Shown: positions 54,001-63,000 of the stretch, piece by piece
How positions within the stretch are numbered: the stretch's first letter is position 1
Layout: each line of letters starts with the position of its first letter
Assembly: GCF_000003815.2 (NCBI RefSeq)
Contig: NC_049982.1
Location: 10,129,947-10,193,946, forward strand
From: Branchiostoma floridae
Lineage: Eukaryota > Chordata > Leptocardii > Amphioxiformes > Branchiostomatidae
Reading direction: 5' to 3'
Length of the DNA: 64,000 bases
The notes under the pieces: model-generated
Seen by the model: the letters and a program-made list of their open reading frames with translations, nothing else
Database searches by the model: none
Told to the model about the DNA's origin: nothing
Made by a program: the position numbers and the translations under genes

Positions 54001-57000
54001 TAAAAATTATTACCAATTAGTGACGTATCTTGGACGAATCTTTCCCCTGTATTGGCAGTTGCTGCCCCTGTCATAAGATCACCCGTTGCAGCAGTGTCGA
54101 ACAGACATTCCTTGTTGCCTCTACACAATTCTTCAGCCTGTTGTCTCAGTTCCTCCGTGGCAAATTGTACCTCCAGGAGCGGCACAAAGTCTGGGTCCGG
54201 GTTAGCAAAGTCCCTCCAGCTCTGACTTCCATAGTTAAAGATAGAAGTCTGACTCGGTAACGTCCCTGTAGATATAGAAACATTGATTTTGAAAACATGA
54301 TGTCTGTACGATTCCTACCGCAACTGTTGGTCTCTAGAATTGTCCATATCCCCCTATCAAGTTGATAAGACGTGTACATGAACACGTTTTTTGATCATGA
54401 GAAGGGTAATGAACAGCCCAGAGTAGATTCATTTAATTGAATTGACATGATTGATACTTCGGAACGTACACAGTTGTCCGAAGGAATAGTAAATGTCTGA
54501 GTCGGAGGCGTTGATTGAAATGGAGGTTCCGTCTGGTCGAGTGAAGTCATCAGTGACGTCAACATTCCACAGTCCCATAAGTCCCTTAGTGTTGCCCTTG
54601 AACCTTGGAGGCGCCATCACGGTGATGGTCATTATCCCAACGTCTACTGCAACTTCAGCGGCGATTCCTATCAAAGACAAGTCTAAGGTTAAATTTCACT
54701 TTCATCACATTACATTCCGTCCTTCACATAAAAGCAAATACATCAATATTGTTTGTGCATTTTTCACCAGCTTCAACAATAATTACCTGAGGAGAACGAT
54801 GTAACAACGGAACCATTCGCTCCCTTGGACACCGTGACGCTGTTGAAGTCTTGACCGTCGCCTACCTCAAAATTCGTAAAATTGCTAAACAGATCACCAT
54901 CCACGTAAACGTCTATTCCTGCAAATCAAGACGGGTATTTGGTTAGCAATACGAAGCGCGCATACCATATTTACTTTAAGTAGAGGCAAAAGTGCCCATA
55001 TGTAAAAGTTGACAAGTTTTCTGTCAACGATCAGGGTGCTGTCGGGAATTTTAGAATGATAACTGTTTTCTAATGACGAATTACTAAACAATGCATTGTC
55101 AAATGAACTAGTCATCGCTTAGCTGTTCAAAAGCACTAAAGAATACTTAGAACTGAGATTTTAAATGTCGTAAACAAGATGGACATAAACAGGAACACAA
55201 TCTTTCACTATCAACACTTGGCAGAAAATCACCTGATGCATCGTCTTTGAGATTCATTTGAACTGTCGACGATTCGCCCTGCTTGGCTACAAAGGCACTG
55301 AAAATAGTCGCCTTTGTCGCCGTGCCATTCACGTCCACCGCTTTTCTAGTTCGGCCCTGCACCACTAACATGGCGTCTGGGACACCGAGCACCAGGTACT
55401 CCCCCAGTCCGTTGAATGTGTAGCTCTTTCCGTCCAGGGTTGTCAGGTGAGGGTCTCCCAATCCAATGGCTTTGGGAAGAGGTGACAAATCATTCCTCAT
55501 TTCAATACAATTATATCAATGTTAAGATTGAAACAATTGGATTTATTTCTCTGAACAAGCGTCAAAGTTGAAATATCATGGTCTTTGATTTTGAATTTAA
55601 GTATCTGACTATAAACTATAAAATACAGAACATTTAATTAGTTCTTTACATGTGTGCTTTTACTTTGTTTCAAAAGCATATCTTCATAATCATGTCTAAT
55701 TTCTTCTTCGGCCTATTGAAAACACATGTGAAAATTAATACTACTGTTGCCACTTGCTGATTAAAACAAAACATTAAATTTGCATGGTTTTCTGAAAAAT
55801 GGCCTCTAAAACGTAACATTTAAACTATGACGTACCCCATCTCGGCGGGTCGTATCGTTCGCAGGTGTCGGACGGGCGGTAGCGGTAGTACAGGTCACAG
55901 TTCCGGGACAGGAAGCAGCAGTAGGACCTGGGGAGGACGTCCTGGGCCCGGTACTGTTCGGGGTCTACTCTAGGGTCGAACAGACTCAGGGACCCTCCTC
56001 CGGGAAAGCCGAGCAGAAGGGCGCCTGAATCTTCTGGGTCGTCCTCTATGTCGCTGTAACAGCATCTCTATAATAGAGGAAGAAGAATACAGTACTCAGG
56101 GAACCTACATGTAACTTCAATGAATACATCACTAATACCCCCTTTTCACTAACACGGCGCTCTCTCTACGACATAGAATTTGACAGAACGCTCAACGAAT
56201 TGTATAGAAAGGAAACGAATTTTTTAATACTTTGTGCGTTTTGCTGCTATTTTACTTTTACATGCTATATGATATACCCCGTATGAAATCAAAGGTTACA
56301 CCTATCCTATTTAGGTCGCAGTGAGAGCGCATCGTAATCGTCGTCTAGTGGAAAGGGAGCCTGAGGGAACCTACATGATATGGAACTTACATCAACTATA
56401 CGACGTAGCTAGTTGTATCTACTACTTGTAGTTCTTCTGCATTTCTAGCATCTTAACATTGATCTGCACGTAATTTCAATGAGATCTGATTGAGGCGAAA
56501 TACAATTTAAAGATTATCTCGCATACCTGGCCTATTCCTAGTGGTGATGTCCAGCGAAGTTCAACACACATGTCGTCCCAGTATGTTCGGAACCGTCTAT
56601 CCCGTGTGGCCTGTGTCCACGAGCACGGACACGGCTGGCTGTCCAATGTGTAGTTCACCAACAGGGCTTCGTCCTGGAGACTTGCCCACCCAAGACACAG
56701 CTGGTCGTAGTTCACGTCTCCTTCTGCCGATACGTCCAGCCGGAAGAACCACTTGCCGCGGATACCTTCAGGAATAGATAAACACGGTAACCATTGATGT
56801 AATGTAGTCAAAATGATAAGCAGCTGTAATAGAGAGATAGAGGTTTGGCTTTTGTTCTGCCATACAGAATAACTGAATGCACATACCGGTGTTCCCATCG
56901 AAGTCGTTGATATTGAAGATCTCTGGAATCCCAGAATACTTGGAGTCAAAGAAGTTGACACTGTCAGCTGCCGTGTAGCCGCTACGCGCGTCCCGCCATG

Positions 57001-60000
57001 TCTGCTGCCAGTTCATCGCGCCATAGTTGAAGATGGCGAACGACTTCACTCCGTCAGTGGCAAGAACGAGCTGATGCGTTACAGTCTGCAAATAAACAAC
57101 AAACATGTAAACGTGTACCAGAATCATAGCGCCGAGTTGAACGACTTGGCTGAATCAAATAAAATCAAAATGAATGACTTTTCAGAGCTCTCTTTTATTT
57201 GATAAAGAGATTTTTAACATTCGACCGCTCACCTCATGAGGGTTGCTAGTGCTCGGGTATGCCGTCATGTTGGCCCAAGTTATAACGGCGATCCAGGACG
57301 GGTCAAAGTCGCCACCTGTCAGACCACCGTATGCTGTGACGTCACTAACCACGCGCGTCACCACGTTAGCTGCAAGGATGGCGACGTTATTGCCTCTTCC
57401 GCCTCCGTTGTTGGCAGGCAGCCGCACAACCTTGCCCTTGTACTCTTGGTAGAACACGTTGGATTGGCCGTAGCGCTCCCTCAGGTCATGGTCCGCCCAG
57501 AACGGAGCAATCACAGGCGTGCTGCCTCCGGTACGGAAAGGCACAGGTATGTAGCTGCAGTAGCGTCTTCCAAAGCTGATCAGCCCATTGGTACAAATCT
57601 GAAACGTTTAGTAATACATGTTGACTACTGTGGTAGACAACAACATCTAAAGCCATTGTGTTTAATATTGCATGTTTTGTACTACGTAATATGGTTAATA
57701 CTCGTACCTTTGCTTTAAGTATGCTACAAATAAAACAGATATTGCCTATACATCAGTCCAAAAAACTCTATACAAGATGTCACCTACTGATACAGCATGC
57801 AGAATCACATCATGATAACTTACATATGAACTGGCATGTCTGGTGTCGAAGAAGGGAAAAGCTGTTGGGATGTTGATTCTGTCAGACGTNNNNNNNNNNN
57901 NNNNNNNNNNNNNNNNNNNNNNNNNNNNNNNNNNNNNNNNNNNNNNNNNNNNNNNNNNNNNNNNNNNNNNNNNNNNNNNNNNNNNNNNNGCGATTGGATC
58001 TTCGCACAATTACACAACCGTGTCTCCTTGTCCCGGGCCATATGGATACAAATCTACACCTAGAGAACAGAAAACATTAAGTTAAATGGATAAATTAGAA
58101 ATGATTTTACAATTTCTTTTCATTTTTCTTATACGGTAAACGCATCAGTATAATGTGTAATGAAATGATAAAAGTCCCAAATAGCCTAATACCCAGTTTA
58201 TCTAAAAACATTAACTTGTACGTACGGCTAAATCACTTATCATATATATCGTAGCATTTTTTTCTTCTGAATTCCTTTGTAGTTAGTCATATTAATAAGT
58301 TTCCCTCCAAAGTAATGTCTTTTATTTTGACAAACTTTATAAAACATAATTATAAATCGTCTCACTCATAGCGGCCTCGCAGTCTGCACGGTCCTGTCCA
58401 GGCGGGGTTTGTGTGTCAGGGATCTCTGTCCCATCAGCGATGACACACCAGCAGTACCCGGTACTGGGATGGCACTGTAGGTTCTCGTAACTACCGTCGT
58501 CTTGGCATTGCGGTAAATACACTCCGACAGCAAGAGAACCATCCTGTTCTACCAGGACACTCTGGATATGTTCGTGGCATCTTCCGACAATGCCTAATGT
58601 AATTAAGCAAAATACAGGCGAACAAGTCAATACGATGTATTGGCAGAAATTGAATAGTACATGCATGATAATTTCCCCGGATATTTTTTTTACTAAAAGC
58701 ACTTACTAAACAAAAATGAACCTACGTATTTCACAGCTGTATCCAGTAAAGCCGTCTTGGCAGGTGCAACGATAGCCAACCATCCCGAACTCTCCATCTA
58801 GCTCCTCACAGTCTCCGTTCTCTCCGCACGGGTTTCCGTCGCATGGTCTAGTTGTGTTATCTATTGTGATCGAGATGTAAAAAATATATATTATTATTTT
58901 TTAATTTCGTTTTGCAGCAGCCATATACGACTCCTGGTTTATCATAACATTTCGATTTTGAGTTTTGACGAATAAAGAGCAAATGCTGCATATGCCGTTT
59001 TGGTATAAGTGATGTGTTGGCATAAGTGATAAGTGGTTGCTTGTGCGGGTACTTATCTCTACGAAAGCGTTGATAATGTGCATACCTGGAGGTACACCGA
59101 CGACTTGGCTCACAGTCAAGCTACCAAGACGTCCTCGTTTATCGCTGATGTACTGTTGGAGAGTTTCTATCGCAGCCTCAGCCGATTCTGGGGCCTGGCC
59201 AGTGTTCTCAAACTCCATGTCAACAGTGGCAACTACGCTCCCCGGGCTTAAGTGCGAGGAAAAAATCACCGTTAGTACATGTGTGTACATATATTAGTTA
59301 ATGATTTGTTTGTTAAAACGAGTAATTTTGATTTCAACTGATTTGAAGGCAATAGCACCAACTTCATACTTACCGAAAGTTTCTCACAGTTGCCCGACTA
59401 GAGCTGTAAATGCCTCTAAAAGCTTTGGGTATCTGTAAATAAAAGATATTATTGCACGATCAATACAGCATTTTCACCCCAAATCTCAGGAAATATTACG
59501 ATAACAGAAATGAAAGAAATCCCATTCATAGATATGTGCATCACCTCTCGTTCCAAAGTCGCTGCAAGCATCCGGTACTGTTGAGTATTCCTGTCGTTAA
59601 GGTCCGCAGTGAAGACTTCATCGGGCAAAGTTAAGGCGGCAGAGACCTTGACTGAAAACATCAATAACAATCGGGTAAGTTCATTTTTGTTGTCTTTCAA
59701 ATTACACACAGTTCAACTTTATCCAGAAGTACTGTAAATGCAGAAATGTTCGCGGTGGATTAATGTTCGCGTCTTTCGCGGCGGCCACTTTACCGCGAAT
59801 TTAAAACCACCGCGAACATTTTTTCATGGTAGTATTATAAGAGACTACAGTGCATGGTGTTACCGCGAAATTAAAACCACCTCGAAAAGTCCTTTTTCCC
59901 GCTACCGCGAAATTAAATCCCCGCGAACTTAAATGCATTTACAGTATTTGGTATGAGTTGGCTAGTGATTGAACTCACTACATAGAGCAAGCACAGTTAC

Positions 60001-63000
60001 TATTCGGAAATTTATAAAGGGCTCCTCCGGAGTTCTTGCTACTTGATGATGAATACGGCATTACCCTTATTTACATTTTCGCACAGACATTGACATTCAA
60101 ATGAGGTAAACTGGATACTATTTCTATGGATCCAGGGTCAAGCAATTTCCATGTTTTACACAAAAGGAGTTCTCATATACAAAACGTCCAGTCACATACC
60201 TGGATAGGGTGAAGTGCATCTACCCTGGGGAGCAAAATCGTTACATTCAAATGGCCACATCTCTCCGCTATGCGTAAGAATCTGTTCACAGCTTTCTCTC
60301 ACATCATTACAGAAGTCTCGGCATGGAGGTATCTGCACAAAACAGGAAGGAAAATGACAAACTTGTGATGCAGTACGTCCCGTAATAGGTACATTATAAT
60401 TACCTTTGGCAAATTTTACCGATTTTGTATAGAGAGTATTCAAAACAAACACAGATGAGTATCCGTGACCAGACACAATGCAATCATCAATGATCATGCC
60501 AAAACCACCAATGAATAATGTGTTGTCAGTATACAGATTTACCTGCATTGAGCCGACGCAGTTTGGCACCAGCGCAGAGCAGACGGCAAATTGAACATCA
60601 AGATGACAGCCACTGTTCATCAGAGCGGTGATTGTGTTGACGCTGTCCTGGTCGGTAAGGAAAGCTTGCTGGGAAACATGGCCCAGCAGGTTGGGGAACG
60701 TGGTGGTGTTGTATGGCACAGCATTTCTGCACATGCCGATTTCAATTGGCTCACATTGAGCTGAAAATACAGGGTAAAGGGTGTGCGATAAATTAAGAAA
60801 CTAAACATATCAATACGAGTCGATGTATTAGAAGCATCAGTACTATAAGTATGCTGTGAAAGTCTGAAACTAAAACTGTAAACAGACACCAACACGAACA
60901 ATTTATCAAATGCCTAGCTGAAAGCAGCAAACAACCTGTAAAACGACTAATTGTTTTTGTACAAAAGATAGATTTACAAGTACATGTTGATATAATCTTC
61001 ATATTCTTGATACCAGCTAGACATACTTTTCTGTCAAAACCATCAACTACACATGACTCATCATAAATTATTGCGTAATCAACAGTTTAGTCAAAGTTAC
61101 CTGGCGACGGTGTCGTGCATTCTCCTTGGAATTCAAACGGGAATATTTCACATTCAAAAGGCCACTCCTGATCAGCCATCGCCAGCATCGGTTGGCAGGA
61201 TGCTCTGATTTCATTACAAAAACCTCTACAGTGTGGCAGCTAAGATAGTAACATGAAAAAATGCATAATTATTGTGATTCTTTGCAACGATTAGAAAGTA
61301 CCATAAAACGGGAAAATTGCATAAAATGACGGATCTCGAAAAGAAACTTAGGATGCTCAAAAATAACGTTCCTACACAAAGGATAAAAACTAACCTGTTT
61401 TGAGTTCACGCAGTTTGGAACCAGTGCAGAACACACAGCAAACCTTATGTCAGGATGACAGTTACTGTTCATCAAAAGGTTAACGGTATTGACACTGTCT
61501 GGATCACTTAAGAAGGCCTGTTGAGAACTGTGGCCCAGTAGATTTGGGAACAGTGTTGCAGTGTACGGCACAACGCCTTGGCAAACGTCTATCATGATCG
61601 GTTCGCACTTGGCTGCAAAATTGAGAGAACAATATCATTGATCATGAGAGAAACAGTCTCGTAATTAAAAGGAGATATAAATCAATAGAGCTGAAATGTA
61701 CAACATTTCTTAAGCTTTAGCATGTATTTATACCTTTAATCTTTATACAGTAGTTATCGCGTAATTAGCTTTCATGCTGTAGTCACCATGTTTACTCTAT
61801 CATTCTTTATCAAATCAAAGTACACATACCTTTTTCTTCGCGGCATGGGCCATCAGACAGGGTCACATTGTCAATACTAACATCGCCATCACCATCTACA
61901 AATGCCTGAATTGACACCTGAACAGAACAAAATTCATTATTCAATATTAGACAATAATCAATTCATAGTTCTCTTTAAGAATTACCGTAGAGTAGCAACT
62001 CAACATTGGATGCAACTAAGTTAGTAAATCAAAAGGTTTACAAGAAAATCACCTGGACTGAGTCTAGACCCGTCCTGATGCTGATGCTCGCGGTGGTCCA
62101 GTTGTTGCTCACAGACCTGGAGGTTGTCGTGTTCCAGGCGTTCCAGGACACGCCATTTGGCCCCATCAGTTTGACAAGGACCCTGCTGTCACCTCCTGTC
62201 AGCTTGTACTGGAACTTCATGCACTTGTCATCTGTATAGATCCTTGGGCTGACGAGCAGTTGCGACGATGAAGCACTGGAAGCTACATGCTTTCCTAAAA
62301 AGACATGCAGGGATGATGATGTATAGTGTGACCCATATTTTTGTCGTACATATTTTACATAGTCAAATTGGAAATTTTCTATGAAGATATCGTCTTAAGA
62401 ATAAAAACACAAAGTAGGACCAATGAAATAGTGCAGAAAGGTATATCACTTATACTTGGTTCCTGTGCGGTTCGTTGTGACATACAAGGCTCACCTTGTC
62501 CTGGAGAGCTGGCTACTTGCATCCATGGCTGATTTGCACTTCCAGACGCAACTTGGTTCCAGTTGCAGAAGTCGTAGTCGAATGTACAGTTGACTCCTAA
62601 AACATATCGTGTTAGTGTTTAAACCGGTGCCTTAATATACATTAAACATGATGGAGCTCATGTTGAGCCATACTATGCAGGCCTACATATGGTGAATATT
62701 TGTTGATTTGGGGGACGTTTGCTGTTAAATATAATTGAAACAGTAATATATGACACGGTAACATTATCCCCAGTAACTGCTAACCTTTAAAAAGTATGCA
62801 GGTGTCATTGTGGACAGAGTCAGGGAACGTTGCGTAGCACCATTCTTTGGTTAATGGGACTTGCAAAGCGTCGACTTCGTCTGAACACTCCTGCCGCACT
62901 TCTTCACACACGGCGCGACAAACTGGTTTGCCTCGGACCCCATCCTCGATACACTCCGGAACCACCTGCAGGTAATGAGTATTTGAGGATTGTATAACCT

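Noticed and set aside
60192-60734. Single 180-codon exon covering all of Frizzled domain 4
   Set aside because: Clear donor and acceptor at 60542 and 60333 match the intron site in CRD 3; retention is kept only as an alternative.
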